DNA from: Fimbriiglobus ruber
GTDB taxonomy: Bacteria; Planctomycetota; Planctomycetia; Gemmatales; Gemmataceae
Length of the DNA stretch: 64,000 nt
Direction: 5' to 3'
Assembly: GCF_002197845.1 (NCBI RefSeq)
Contig: NZ_NIDE01000002.1
Span: 248,001 to 312,000 of the forward strand
The position numbers and the translations under genes are program-made. Below the pieces are notes generated by a model, which was not told the origin of the DNA, searched no databases, and saw only the letters and a program-made list of their open reading frames with translations. Shown here one piece after another: positions 45,539 to 53,870 of this stretch (positions are counted from its first letter, which is position 1; every line of letters begins with the position of its first letter).

Positions 45539-46249
45539 TCAATCGCTCTCGTGTTCTTCGGCGGGGTGAGAACCCAACGCATTTCCACCACCCGATCCGA
45601 TGCCGCCCAGTGCCATACCGCCGTCGCCGTCACCCTTGTCGCCCTTGTTGCCCCCCTCTCCACCGCCTTTGCCCTTCCCGTCGTTAGATCCGCCGATCGT
45701 CCGTGACGGCCCCTGTCTCGGGATGGCGACCTCCGCCGGCACCGGCTCCAGGTCGAGTACCTCGCGGATGAAATTGCGAAGCGACGCCACAAGTTCGTCG
45801 GTGTAGACGGCCTTCCCCGCGACGAGATCGTTCGCGGCCGCGGCCGCCAGCCGCACCTGGTCCTCGGTGCCGAGTAGGATCACATCGGACAGAGCCGCCT
45901 CGACGGCGTCACGGATGCGGCGGGAACGCCCCGTGGATGTGGGGTCGCTGGTTTGCTCGGTCCCGCCCGGGGTGGACGTCGCCGCGGCCTGGCGGCGATA
46001 GAGATCGCGCAGGTGCATCGGGTCGACCGTCAGAATACCGGTAAAGGAGCCGCCCAATACCTTATAGGCGGTGATCAGCGAACGCAGGCGTTCGTTGATC
46101 TGTCGGTTCTCGCGCTCGCGGCGCTGCTGAACCGTCTGCATCACTAGCAGACGGATGGCCACCATGACGAAAGTGATCACGACCAGCCCGAGTAGCGTCG
46201 TGACCAACCCTTCCCAGGAACTGAAATCCAGGCCGCGCATTGAGGACAC
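45539..46249 (-). CDS. Conserved membrane-anchored protein with Gly-rich tail
   Basis: A 236-residue product with one N-terminal membrane helix (LVTTLLGLVVITFVMVAIRL), followed by a basic coiled stretch (QQRRERENRQINERLRSLIT) and a helical domain (RRIRDAVEAALSDVILLGTE, LAAAAANDLVAGKAVYTDEL, then LRNFIREVLDLEPVP). The tail from about residue 195 is made of Gly, Lys and Asp (KGKGGGEGGNKGDKGDGDGG). I recall closely similar proteins of unknown function in proteobacteria, which would make this an unusual member here; that needs a search. An ATG at 46240 is an alternative start. Confidence 0.65.
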   Translation of the reverse strand: MSSMRGLDFSSWEGLVTTLLGLVVITFVMVAIRLLVMQTVQQRRERENRQINERLRSLITAYKVLGGSFTGILTVDPMHLRDLYRRQAAATSTPGGTEQTSDPTSTGRSRRIRDAVEAALSDVILLGTEDQVRLAAAAANDLVAGKAVYTDELVASLRNFIREVLDLEPVPAEVAIPRQGPSRTIGGSNDGKGKGGGEGGNKGDKGDGDGGMALGGIGSGGGNALGSHPAEEHESD

Positions 46250-46607
46250 TCCACTGCTCGACTCGGACGCCGGGCATCAAGAATCGGACAAAACAGGCTC
46301 CGGCTCGCCAACGCGTGCACGGGGAAATCACCGGAACGGATTTTGGGGTCCGCGCCGCGGTCCATCTTATCCCGGCCGGTTGGGCGATGACCACAATGCA
46401 CCTCGCCCCCCACGGATCCATCGTAGTGCCGTTTCTGAACGGGGTGCGCCTCGCACTCGTCGATTGGCACAGCGGCTCCGGGAACGCACACGGAGGCGAT
46501 CCCGGACGCCGTCGATCTGTCGCGCTTGCCGCTTGCCCCCCGTTTCCCGCTGCCGTAATCTCTGCCCTAACCGTATCCCGGTCCTCTTCCACACTCGGAG
46601 ATCCCCG
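46250..46607. other. Divergent intergenic region
   Basis: 358 bases between the divergent starts of the membrane protein and the sugar isomerase-like gene. No supported gene, repeat or clear operator was seen. Promoters of both genes are expected here. Confidence 0.4.
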
Positions 46608-47783
46608 ATGGGCTTCCGCCAGACCCCCGCGCACAAGAGCGGGAAGGGCTCGTACCACCAGATCGGCCTCGTCCGCGGCCAGTTCGGCGGCGTCGACTTC
46701 GCCAAGTGGGTTCCGTTCCTCCAGGAGGCCGGGTTCGACGGGTGGGAGGAGGCGAGCTGGGAACTCGACCTCCGCAAGTGCGACACCGACGCCGGGGCCG
46801 CCGCCTACGCGGCCGAGCGGGTCAAGCTCGCCAAGGACCACGGGCTCGAAATCTTTACCGTCGCCACCCACCTTCAGGGCCAGATCCTGGGCGACGAGCC
46901 GAGCGCCAAGACGCTCAACTTCTGCAACCCGAACGGCGACGCCCGCAAGGCGTACAAGGCGTGGCGGCAGGCCGGGAACACCCCGCCGCGGACCGACCCG
47001 TACTTCGTCCCGGCCGAGGTCGGCAAACTCGTTCACGCGGAGGCGCTGAAGGACCTCCAGGCGGCCGCGCGGTACGCCGGGCACCTGTCCAAGCTCCAGG
47101 GCCGGACGGTCGCGTTGCCGGGGTTCGTGGGCTCGCCGGCCAACTGTTGGAGCCACTGGTTCCTCTTCCCGCCCCTGCCGGACAGCCTGGACGGGTTCGC
47201 GATCCCGGACGTCCGCCAGGTGAGCCTGGAACTCCTCGTCGAGCGGTTCGGGCCGGTGTGGAACCTGTGCAAGCAGTACGGGATCACGTTCGACCTGGAG
47301 TGCCACCCGTCCGAGCGGGCGATGGGCGACATCGAGAGCGCCAGCGACTACATCACGCACATGACCAAGGCCGGGTTCGAGGGCGTCGTCGGTTTCAACC
47401 TGGACGGCAGCCACATGGAGTGGCAGAACGTGTCGGTCGTCCAATTCATCCGCGAGTTCAAGGACTACATCCACTGCGCGCACGTCAAGGGCGTGTGGGT
47501 GGCCCGCGAGCACTGCCGCGCCGGCCGGCTCGGCGGGCACCGGCCGATGGGCCACTGGACGAACGGGTGGAACTTCGTGACCGCCGGGACGGCCCGGGAC
47601 GCGAACTCGCTCGAAGACATCTTCATCGAGCTGAACCGCATCGGGTTCGACGGGGCGGTGAACATCGAGTGGGAGGACAACGACGCCGACCAGTTCGCCG
47701 GCGCCCGGGCGGCCCTCGCCAACTGCCGCAAGGCCGACCTCCCGCCGAGCGGCATGAAGCACGACGAAATGCTGAAGGGCTAA
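46608..47783 (+). CDS. Sugar phosphate isomerase/epimerase-like TIM-barrel protein
   Basis: A 391-residue protein of the xylose-isomerase-like TIM-barrel superfamily. The start at 46608 has GGAG seven bases upstream. Barrel motifs include FLQEAGFDGWEEASWELDLR, HGLEIFTVATHLQGQ, TVALPGFVGSPANCWSHWF, YGITFDLECHPSERAMGD (metal-site Glu and His), GFNLDGSHMEWQNVSVVQFI and VNIEWEDNDADQFAGAR (final metal-ligand Glu). This arrangement fits isomerases and epimerases acting on sugars or inositols with a divalent metal. The substrate cannot be determined from context, because the flanking genes are unrelated. Confidence 0.9.
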   Translation: MGFRQTPAHKSGKGSYHQIGLVRGQFGGVDFAKWVPFLQEAGFDGWEEASWELDLRKCDTDAGAAAYAAERVKLAKDHGLEIFTVATHLQGQILGDEPSAKTLNFCNPNGDARKAYKAWRQAGNTPPRTDPYFVPAEVGKLVHAEALKDLQAAARYAGHLSKLQGRTVALPGFVGSPANCWSHWFLFPPLPDSLDGFAIPDVRQVSLELLVERFGPVWNLCKQYGITFDLECHPSERAMGDIESASDYITHMTKAGFEGVVGFNLDGSHMEWQNVSVVQFIREFKDYIHCAHVKGVWVAREHCRAGRLGGHRPMGHWTNGWNFVTAGTARDANSLEDIFIELNRIGFDGAVNIEWEDNDADQFAGARAALANCRKADLPPSGMKHDEMLKG

Positions 47784-47790
47784 GAATACG

Positions 47791-47864
47791 TTTCGCCGCA
47801 GATGAACGCGGGTCAACGCGAATCTCTTCTGATCCGCGTTCATCTGCGTTCATCTGCGGCGAAA
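47791..47864. repeat. Intergenic inverted repeat, CGCAGATGAACGC type
   Basis: Perfect 19 bp arms, TTTCGCCGCAGATGAACGC (47791-47809) and its complement (47846-47864). The right arm contains two tandem GCGTTCATCT units. It lies 8 bases after the stop of the isomerase-like gene and can form a hairpin. It closely resembles a dispersed intergenic repeat seen in many bacterial genomes. Confidence 0.8.
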
Positions 47865-47941
47865 AATGGATTATTCTGCCCGGCTTCAGGGAACTGGCCG
47901 GATCGGGTAAAATGCCGGCAGTAACCGCGGAGGACCGACCT

Positions 47942-48298
47942 GTGCAAACATTGCCGACGCCCGAACAACTCAAGGCGTACGCGGACCAGCTGCCGTCGAT
48001 TTACCGCGATGTACTGACCGCCATTCCAGAAGTTAGTGTTAATTATCGCGCCTCACTGACGTTCGCAATTCCGGTCCTTGTGGTTTACCTTAACAATCAC
48101 AACCCGAACTACCACGAATACGACATACTGGCTGCCGTCGATCGATTAGAACGTCAAAAGTTTCTTACGGTTGACCACGGTGCCGAGGGTATTTTCGCAA
48201 CCCCGACCACACTCGGGGAGGAATTGATCGCCACATTAACCGGGAAACGCCCCGAGGGTAAAGCGCCATTCCCCGACCTCCCGAAACCAACGTGGTGA
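47942..48298 (+). CDS. Small winged-helix-like protein upstream of TIR
   Basis: A 118-residue product. GTG start at 47942 with GGAGGA seven bases upstream; an ATG at 47912 is less likely. After a short helix (PTPEQLKAYADQLPSIYRDV) there is an ordered alpha/beta domain: LTFAIPVLVVYLNNH, EYDILAAVDRLERQKFLTVD and IFATPTTLGEELIATLTG. The last part (helix, beta hairpin, T-x-L-G-E-E-L) looks like a winged helix, but no family is recognised. The TIR gene starts 7 bases after its stop, so the two are very likely translated together. A sensor or regulator of the TIR protein is conceivable. Confidence 0.65.
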   Translation: MQTLPTPEQLKAYADQLPSIYRDVLTAIPEVSVNYRASLTFAIPVLVVYLNNHNPNYHEYDILAAVDRLERQKFLTVDHGAEGIFATPTTLGEELIATLTGKRPEGKAPFPDLPKPTW

Positions 48299-48305
48299 GG
48301 TTCAG

Positions 48306-48917
48306 GTGCTTTGGACCATTGAGTTTTTTCCAAAATGTGCGTACCACGTTTTCCTTTCGCACTGCGCCGAGGACAGGACCGAGTTAGTCCATCCTCTCCA
48401 CCGAGCCCTGACAGGCGCTGAAATCGCCACCTGGCTCGACCGCCACGAATACCCTTACGGGCGTGGGTCGCGGGCAACCCTACGAGACGCGATCGTCGAG
48501 TGCCGCCACGTCGTATTTCTGGTAACCGACGCGGTACTCACCACCGCTCGCGGGTGGTGCGTCCAGGAACTGGCCTGGGCGGAGTTGTTACAAGATAACC
48601 TCATCAAGTCCGGGGGGCCGGCCCTTCAGAACGTTATTCTTCCACTGTTCTTCGTAGACCCTGCCGACTCCCGGCTACCTCGTTCCGTGTGGCAGGCGGT
48701 TCGGGACAAGGGGAATTTCTGCCCGGCGGGGACAGACCGAGTGACTTGGGCAGTCAATCAGATCCAGGCGTTCCTGGATAGGGAGCAGAAACTCGCAGAA
48801 GCGTTCCGCATTTATTCGCTGAAAAGTGCCGATTTCCGAAAACATCTTCGGGGTCGATCCGGGTTAGTGGACCGCGTCGTCCACTTCCACCCCCACCCGC
48901 TCTCCGCCCCCGCATGA
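48306..48917 (+). CDS. TIR-domain protein
   Basis: A 203-residue protein with an N-terminal TIR domain (about 12-140). GTG start at 48306, with GAGG just upstream overlapping the previous stop. TIR features: YHVFLSHCAEDRTELVHPLH (strand A and first helix), TWLDRHEYPYGRGSRATLRD (BB-loop region), HVVFLVTDAVLTT, and GWCVQELAWAELL, where W-C-x-x-E-L carries the Glu (residue 88) that is catalytic in NAD-cleaving TIR proteins. The C-terminal 60 residues are unassigned. Its stop overlaps the next start by ATGA. In bacteria TIR enzymes commonly act as NAD-depleting or signal-producing parts of phage defence; here this is inference. Confidence 0.88.
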   Translation: MLWTIEFFPKCAYHVFLSHCAEDRTELVHPLHRALTGAEIATWLDRHEYPYGRGSRATLRDAIVECRHVVFLVTDAVLTTARGWCVQELAWAELLQDNLIKSGGPALQNVILPLFFVDPADSRLPRSVWQAVRDKGNFCPAGTDRVTWAVNQIQAFLDREQKLAEAFRIYSLKSADFRKHLRGRSGLVDRVVHFHPHPLSAPA

Positions 48918-49567
48918 TCCTCCCCCGATACCCCACCCGCGCGATCGTCCTCGGCCTGGCCGGTGTCGCGGTGCCCGTGTTGACCCTGCTCGGTGTCGGC
49001 GTGAGCGCCGCGGACGGGAAGGCGGCCTACGACGTGGTCCGGGATCTGTTCGTCCCGCTCGTCGGACCACTCGTTGCGGTGCTGGTGCCGGTCATCATCT
49101 TCTTCGTAATCCCGCTCGGGCAGAACCGCCAGCGGCTCGCGCTCGACCTGTGCGCCCAGTATTACAGCGAGGAGATGCGGGACGCGCGGAACACCGCCTG
49201 GCGGTACCTCGTGACCGAACAGCGGCAGTTCCCGCCCGTCCGCCGGGCCGAGCGGTTGGCCCACTTCATCGACTACCTGAGCGTGCCGGAAATCAACATG
49301 TCGGTCGACGCCGAGACCGACGCCATCTACCAGAAGGCGTCGCGGGTGCTAGACTTCTTCGCGATGGTCGACGGCTGCCTGGCCCGCGGCGTGGCCGACC
49401 CGGACCTCGTCCGCGACTTCCTACTCTACTACTACCTGTGGTGGCGGGACGAGATCATGGTCCCGATCCGCAAGTCCGGCCGTACCCTCGACGGCCCGAA
49501 ATCGAAGCCGGTCTGGTGGGACCCGCTCGTCCACCTGGACGCGCTGGGGGCGCGGGGGCGGCAGTGA
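48914..49567 (+). CDS. Two-helix membrane protein downstream of TIR (DUF4760-like)
   Basis: A 217-residue product whose ATG overlaps the TIR stop (ATGA at 48914-48917), so translation is coupled. There are two N-terminal membrane helices (about 9-31 and 45-68; AIVLGLAGVAVPVLTLLGVG and VGPLVAVLVPVIIFFVIPLG), then a cytoplasmic helical domain: YYSEEMRDARNTAWRYLVTE, LAHFIDYLSVPEIN, VLDFFAMVDGCLARGVADPD and YYYLWWRDEIMVPIRK. The helical part resembles the DUF4760-type domain in pattern. As part of a TIR operon it could be a membrane partner or effector. Its stop lies inside a long palindrome that ends the operon. Confidence 0.7.
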   Translation: MILPRYPTRAIVLGLAGVAVPVLTLLGVGVSAADGKAAYDVVRDLFVPLVGPLVAVLVPVIIFFVIPLGQNRQRLALDLCAQYYSEEMRDARNTAWRYLVTEQRQFPPVRRAERLAHFIDYLSVPEINMSVDAETDAIYQKASRVLDFFAMVDGCLARGVADPDLVRDFLLYYYLWWRDEIMVPIRKSGRTLDGPKSKPVWWDPLVHLDALGARGRQ

Positions 49568-49607
49568 GGGCGTGGGGTGGCCCCGGGGCCACCCCACGCC
49601 CTCACTG
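49562..49607. terminator. 46 bp perfect palindrome between convergent genes
   Basis: CAGTGAGGGCGTGGGG at the left end is mirrored exactly to position 49607, giving 23 + 23 bases with no mismatch. It includes the stop codon of the 48914-49567 gene and lies 17 bases before the stop of the convergent phosphofructokinase gene. A likely bidirectional terminator. Confidence 0.8.
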
Positions 49608-49623
49608 ATTGCCTCCGCCCCCG

Positions 49624-50913
49624 CTACTTCACCAAATACCCAAACCGCTCGACGAACTGGTCCGGGGTCATCTTGACCACGGCCGCCAACTCGGCCAGCT
49701 TGACCGGGTCGTCGAAGTCGATCTTCTCCAGGCGGATCATGTACCGGCGGGCGCACTCGTACGTCTCGCTCTCCGCGTCCACCTGCCGCGGCTTCATCCG
49801 CTGGGTCTCGCGGACGATCATGTCCTCGAACCGCAGGGGCTTCATCGACCCGCCGACGAAGCTGACGATCGCCCCGTACTTGTCGGACTCGTCCGACAGC
49901 AGGAACTTCACCGCCCCGTACCCGAGGTTGCGGGTGTACTCGACGTCGAACGGGATCGGGTCCGCGCACCGGAGTTCGTACCCGAGGTCCTTGTCGACCA
50001 TCGTCGCCTTCATGCCGAGGACGTCGAGCCGCTGCTTGATCTGGTCGCGGATCATCCGGCCGAACTCGATCTCGCCGAGCCGCAGGTGGCCAAACGGGTC
50101 CCGCTCCATCGACCCGTAGCGGTCGAGGTGGGTGCCCAGGGCGGCGAGCAGGCCCTCCTCGCCGATCGACTCGATCAGCCCCTCGGCCAGGACGACGAGG
50201 CCGTACCCCTTGCCCTTGGACTGCCGCTTGATCATCGAGCCGATGATGATGTCGCAGATGGTGTCGATGGTGACCGGGCGGTTCTTGAACTCCTCGGAGA
50301 TGATGGTGACGGTGGCGGCGGCCGCCTTGCCGATGCCGAGGGCGAGATGGCCGGCGGCCCGGCCCATGCTGACGATCAGGTACCACCGGGTGGTCGTCTT
50401 GGCGTCCTCGTGCAGGCTCTGGGCGAGTTCGACGCCGAGGTGGCGGGCGGTCTCGAACCCGAACGTGGGGATGCCCGGGGGGAGCGGGAGGTCGTTGTCG
50501 ATCGTCTTCGGGACGTGGGCGACCTTGATCTTCCCGCCGGCCTGCTTGTACACCTGGCTGCCGGAGTACGCGGTGTCGTCGCCGCCGATGGTGACGAGGT
50601 ATTTCGCCCCGAGCCGCTCCAGGGACGTGAGGACGTTCCGCATGTCCTCGGCCTTCTTGGCCGGGTTGGTCCGGCTGGTGCCGAGGATGGAGCCCCCGCG
50701 GTTGTAGAACGGTGCCACGTCCGGGATGGTGAGCCGGCGGGTCTGGGACACGTCGCCGGCGGCGAGGTGCTTGAACCCGTCGCGGGTGCCAATGACTTCG
50801 AGCCCCTGGTTGATCGCCTCAATGGTGACCGCGCTGATGACGCCGTTGATCCCGGGAGCCGGGCCGCCGCCGACCACGATCGCCAGCGTCCCGCGGGGGG
50901 AAGATTCTGCCAT
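49624..50913 (-). CDS. pfp: 6-phosphofructokinase, diphosphate-dependent type
   Basis: A 429-residue glycolytic enzyme; the start at 50913 follows GAAGG by seven bases and begins just before the first strand. Family motifs: VVGGGPAPGINGVI (about 14-27), GGDDTAYSG (110-118), PKTIDNDLPLPPGIPTFGFE (135-154) and SMGRAAGHLALG. GGDD-T in place of GGDGS and PKTIDND in place of PGTIDND are the changes that mark diphosphate (PPi) rather than ATP users, so it should phosphorylate fructose 6-phosphate reversibly with PPi. This is an inference from motif knowledge. The gene stands alone and converges on the TIR operon. Confidence 0.9.
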   Translation of the reverse strand: MAESSPRGTLAIVVGGGPAPGINGVISAVTIEAINQGLEVIGTRDGFKHLAAGDVSQTRRLTIPDVAPFYNRGGSILGTSRTNPAKKAEDMRNVLTSLERLGAKYLVTIGGDDTAYSGSQVYKQAGGKIKVAHVPKTIDNDLPLPPGIPTFGFETARHLGVELAQSLHEDAKTTTRWYLIVSMGRAAGHLALGIGKAAAATVTIISEEFKNRPVTIDTICDIIIGSMIKRQSKGKGYGLVVLAEGLIESIGEEGLLAALGTHLDRYGSMERDPFGHLRLGEIEFGRMIRDQIKQRLDVLGMKATMVDKDLGYELRCADPIPFDVEYTRNLGYGAVKFLLSDESDKYGAIVSFVGGSMKPLRFEDMIVRETQRMKPRQVDAESETYECARRYMIRLEKIDFDDPVKLAELAAVVKMTPDQFVERFGYLVK

Positions 50914-51180
50914 GACTGTGCCTTCGGTGAGTAAATGTCGCGTGGCCCGTCCGGGCCGCTCACTGGAAAAGATCGGACTCGGGCGGTCAAATTCAAGGGG
51001 CGGGAGAGGGCCAAAAAGCGACCCGCGAGAGTTGGTTTTACCGACACCGGGCGGCGCTGTCGCGACAAAGCCCCGCCGCACGAAAAGTGTTACGTTCGCT
51101 GCGATTTGAGGCTGAGGAGAGGGAAAGAATCTGGCCGACGGGTGAGAGGTTATGACAGACTTATGATGAAATCCTCGGGA

Positions 51181-51783
51181 TCATTCTTCATGATAGACAC
51201 ATACTTCGGGCGGCCAGCCGAGGACATGCTGCCACCATTCGGGCGGCGGACCCTTTCCGCGTGGGTAGACGATCACCCCGTAGTGGTAGAACCCACCCCC
51301 GAGTTCGATCGAAAGCCCCCGCTGGACCCGGACGTTCTCGGACAGGTGGGTCGAGACGCCTCGCGGGATGCGTTCACGGTCAACGACCATCTCGTCCCGC
51401 GGTCGACCGTCGTGTTCGCGAATCAGTTCCTGTGCCCAGTCGTTCAGGTCATTCGGTCCACCGGCCCGGTAAATCTGAAGGAGCAAATGGAGGTCGGTAT
51501 TATTCGTCCCGCAGGGCGGCCAAATTGAGATTTCGATACAGCCCCATACCAGGAGTAGGGGTAAAACCCGTGGCACGCGGCCGGGGTAAAAAATCAATCG
51601 AACACCGAGAGTCACGGCGACGGCCGCCAGCGCTGGAAAAATGAGACACAATGGGAGCAGGAAAAAGAGGAGTGCCGGCCCGCTGACAATACACAGAGCT
51701 TGCCACACCACGAAACCAGTGCCGGCAGCGTACCCCAGCCGGGCGTCCCAGGGTACGTCTCGCCACCACGCGAAGAGCCTCAT
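51181..51783 (-). CDS. Membrane protein with soluble C-terminal domain, unknown
   Basis: A 200-residue product. The N-terminal 90 residues hold about three membrane helices (GYAAGTGFVVWQALCIVS, LLFFLLPLCLIFPALAAVAV, VLPLLLVWGCIEISIW), followed by a soluble region with LHLLLQIYRAGGPNDLNDWA, RPRDEMVVDRERIPRGVSTH and a C-terminal FYHYGVIVYPRGKGPPPEWW. The family is not recognised. It is on the same strand as the secreted protein upstream (about 40 bases), so the two may be co-transcribed. No function is inferred. Confidence 0.65.
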   Translation of the reverse strand: MRLFAWWRDVPWDARLGYAAGTGFVVWQALCIVSGPALLFFLLPLCLIFPALAAVAVTLGVRLIFYPGRVPRVLPLLLVWGCIEISIWPPCGTNNTDLHLLLQIYRAGGPNDLNDWAQELIREHDGRPRDEMVVDRERIPRGVSTHLSENVRVQRGLSIELGGGFYHYGVIVYPRGKGPPPEWWQHVLGWPPEVCVYHEE

Positions 51784-51822
51784 GTCGATCCCACGGGGCC
51801 GAATGTGTATCCCACGCTCATG

Positions 51823-52764
51823 CTATTGTCCCCCGAACCACTCGCCGCTCCAGAACAACTGTGGGGCGGTGTCGGGTCGCACGCCAGATAGCCGTCCTTC
51901 CGGCCGCACAGTGTCGACTACGACCGTGACGTCCGGCTTGTCGCCTCGCTTCGGCGCGACGGAAAAGACGCCGCTGCCGCTGATAATGAGAACCCGGGCG
52001 CCATACGTGCCGTCCTTGCCGAGGTTCGCACGCAGGGGTTGGCCGGGCTTCACGGTCGCCGCTTCCTGCCACGTCATTCCGTTGTCCACGGTGACCCAGA
52101 GTTGAATTTCGCGAATGTCCGACGCGCCCTTTTTCGTGATCTCGTAATCGAACACCACTTTGGGATTTTCGACGTGAATCGACTTGTCCGCAGGCGGTGG
52201 GAGATCGACTTTTGGAACTGTCACCGCTTCGACCGACCGCCCCGCGTTCGATGATACCGGAGGGACTCCGAGCGGCCCGGAGGGCATTACCGGCACGCCG
52301 AGTCTTGGTACGGTGACGTCTAACGGAACAGGCGGAGCGGGTACTGATGCCTGCTGCACATGTAGCGAAGATACGGGCGGTGCTATGCACGCCGGCACGA
52401 CATCATTCTGGGCAGGTAGTTGAATCGTCTGCAAACCGGCAATTCGCAGTGCCTCAGGCTTATCGTTCTTTTCATCCTTCAAGGCTTGCAAGACTACTGG
52501 GGTGCCGAAGAGCGTTTTGATCGGCGGGGGAAGAGGTACGGCTGGTGATTGAGCTACCGTCGGAACTGGACATTCCCCGGCCGACACAACGGGTTCCGGC
52601 CGCCCCACAGCCACGGGCGTGGATGTCGCGGGCTCCGCGTCAGCGATTGTGATTGCGGGTGGTGCATCCCGTTCTTGCCGGCCAGCCTTAACACCGACCC
52701 AGTGCGCCGCGGCCAGGCCGCCCAGTAACAGGCCGGCCGTCAGAATTTTGCGTACGACTACCAT
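51823..52764 (-). CDS. Membrane-anchored Pro-rich protein with Ig-like domain
   Basis: A 313-residue product; the start at 52764 has GGGAGGG six bases upstream. One N-terminal helix (VRKILTAGLLLGGLAAAHWV) is followed by a long Pro/Val-rich linker (about 35-200) and a C-terminal beta-sandwich-like domain (about 200-300): KVVFDYEITKKGASDIREIQ, LWVTVDNGMTWQEAATVKPG and VVDTVRPEGRLSG. The strand pattern with W-x-x-D-N-G-x-T-W is common in planctomycete exported proteins with Ig-like or fibronectin-like domains. It probably faces the cell exterior. Function unknown. It may share transcription with the small membrane gene downstream. Confidence 0.7.
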   Translation of the reverse strand: MVVVRKILTAGLLLGGLAAAHWVGVKAGRQERDAPPAITIADAEPATSTPVAVGRPEPVVSAGECPVPTVAQSPAVPLPPPIKTLFGTPVVLQALKDEKNDKPEALRIAGLQTIQLPAQNDVVPACIAPPVSSLHVQQASVPAPPVPLDVTVPRLGVPVMPSGPLGVPPVSSNAGRSVEAVTVPKVDLPPPADKSIHVENPKVVFDYEITKKGASDIREIQLWVTVDNGMTWQEAATVKPGQPLRANLGKDGTYGARVLIISGSGVFSVAPKRGDKPDVTVVVDTVRPEGRLSGVRPDTAPQLFWSGEWFGGQ

Positions 52765-52774
52765 GTCGAACCCT

Positions 52775-52799
52775 CCCGGCGTCCGGATCGGACGCCGGG
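52775..52799. other. Inverted repeat overlapping a ribosome site
   Basis: CCCGGCGTCC (52775-52784) and its complement (52790-52799) can form a 10 bp hairpin just upstream of the gene starting at 52764 (minus strand). Its arm overlaps the GGGAGGG ribosome site at 52771-52777. It could regulate translation or terminate transcription from the giant gene upstream. Confidence 0.45.
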
Positions 52800-52817
52800 G
52801 GAGTCTACCGACCATGC

Positions 52818-52845
52818 GGCGGGCGTGTCGAGGGGAACGCCCGCC
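52818..52845 (-). terminator. Hairpin after the giant gene
   Basis: GGCGGGCGT (52818-52826) and ACGCCCGCC (52837-52845), loop of 10 bases, starting about 12 bases past the stop at 52858. No T-tract. Terminator-like. Confidence 0.5.
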
Positions 52846-52857
52846 GTGGGCCGCGGG

Positions 52858-53870
52858 TTACCCGACGAACACGCCGCCGGTGAACCCGGGGAACGGGTCG
52901 AGTTCGGCCGCCGCCGTCGGCGTCCCACTCGCCGTTAGGTCCTTGCCCAGGTACGTCGCGACCTGGGTGCCGGTCCCGGTCGCCAGCCCGACCACCAGGT
53001 CCGCCGACCCGTCGCCGTCCAGGTTCTTGACCGCCACCCGCGCCCCGGACCGCAGGCTCGGGTCCCCGGCGAAGAAGTTGGCCACCATCGTCGGCGCCTG
53101 CCCGTTCGAACTCAACAGCGACGCTCCGTCCAGCACCTCAACCCGCGGGGCTCCGTCCGGACCGCCGCCGGCGACCAGGTCGGCGTACCCGTCCCCGTTG
53201 AAGTCCCCGGCCGCCACGTACGCCCCGTTCCGCAGGCTCGGCTCGAACGCGAAGAAGTCCGCCACCAGTTTCGTCGGCGTCTTCCCGAGCCCGATGCTCC
53301 GCCCGTCGAAGATCGCCACCCGCGGGCCCCCGCCCGTCCCGGCCGACACGATCAGGTCCGGCACCCCGTCCCCGTTCACGTCCCCGAACGACACCCGGGC
53401 ACCGCCCCGGAACGCCGGGTCGTCGATCCCGAAGAAGTTCGCGATCACCTGGCCCGTCGCCCCGTCGTACACCGTGATCCGGCCGCCGCCCCCCACGTCC
53501 GGCGACACCACGATGTCCGCGTGCCCGTCCCCGTTCAGGTCGGCCGCCGCCACGAACACGCCGCCCGTGAACGAGTCCTCGAACGGATTCAACGTCATCA
53601 CCACGGCGTGGGTCGTTCCGCTCACGACGACCACCTGGGCCCGGACGCCCGGGCCCGTCCCGGCGATCACGTCCGGTGTCGCCGACCCGGTCACCCCGGC
53701 CATCACCGCCCGCACGCCCGTCTGCGCTCCAACCCCCGGGAACGGGTTCACCGTGTACGCCACCGAACCGTCCGCGTTGTACACCGTCACGATCCCCGAA
53801 CCGCCCGCGTCCGGGCTGGCCGCGAACTGGCCGACCGCGTTCGCGTCCACCGGCACCGCCGCCGCCGTGG
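52858..53870 (-). repeat. ~1 kb direct repeat, copy 1 (FG-GAP module DNA)
   Basis: DNA for the C-terminal module of the 7.9 kb gene. It matches 61065-62065 almost base for base, with a net 12-base length difference near the GLATGTGTQ/SVGSEV region. It is spaced about 8.2 kb from its partner. Confidence 0.85.

Noticed and set aside
46062-47843. Minus-strand frame opposite the sugar isomerase-like gene
   Set aside because: The plus-strand TIM-barrel protein is well supported with a good ribosome site; the opposite frame shows no domain.
49609-50934. Plus-strand frame opposite the phosphofructokinase gene
   Set aside because: It is a shadow of a strongly supported enzyme gene and has no motifs of its own.
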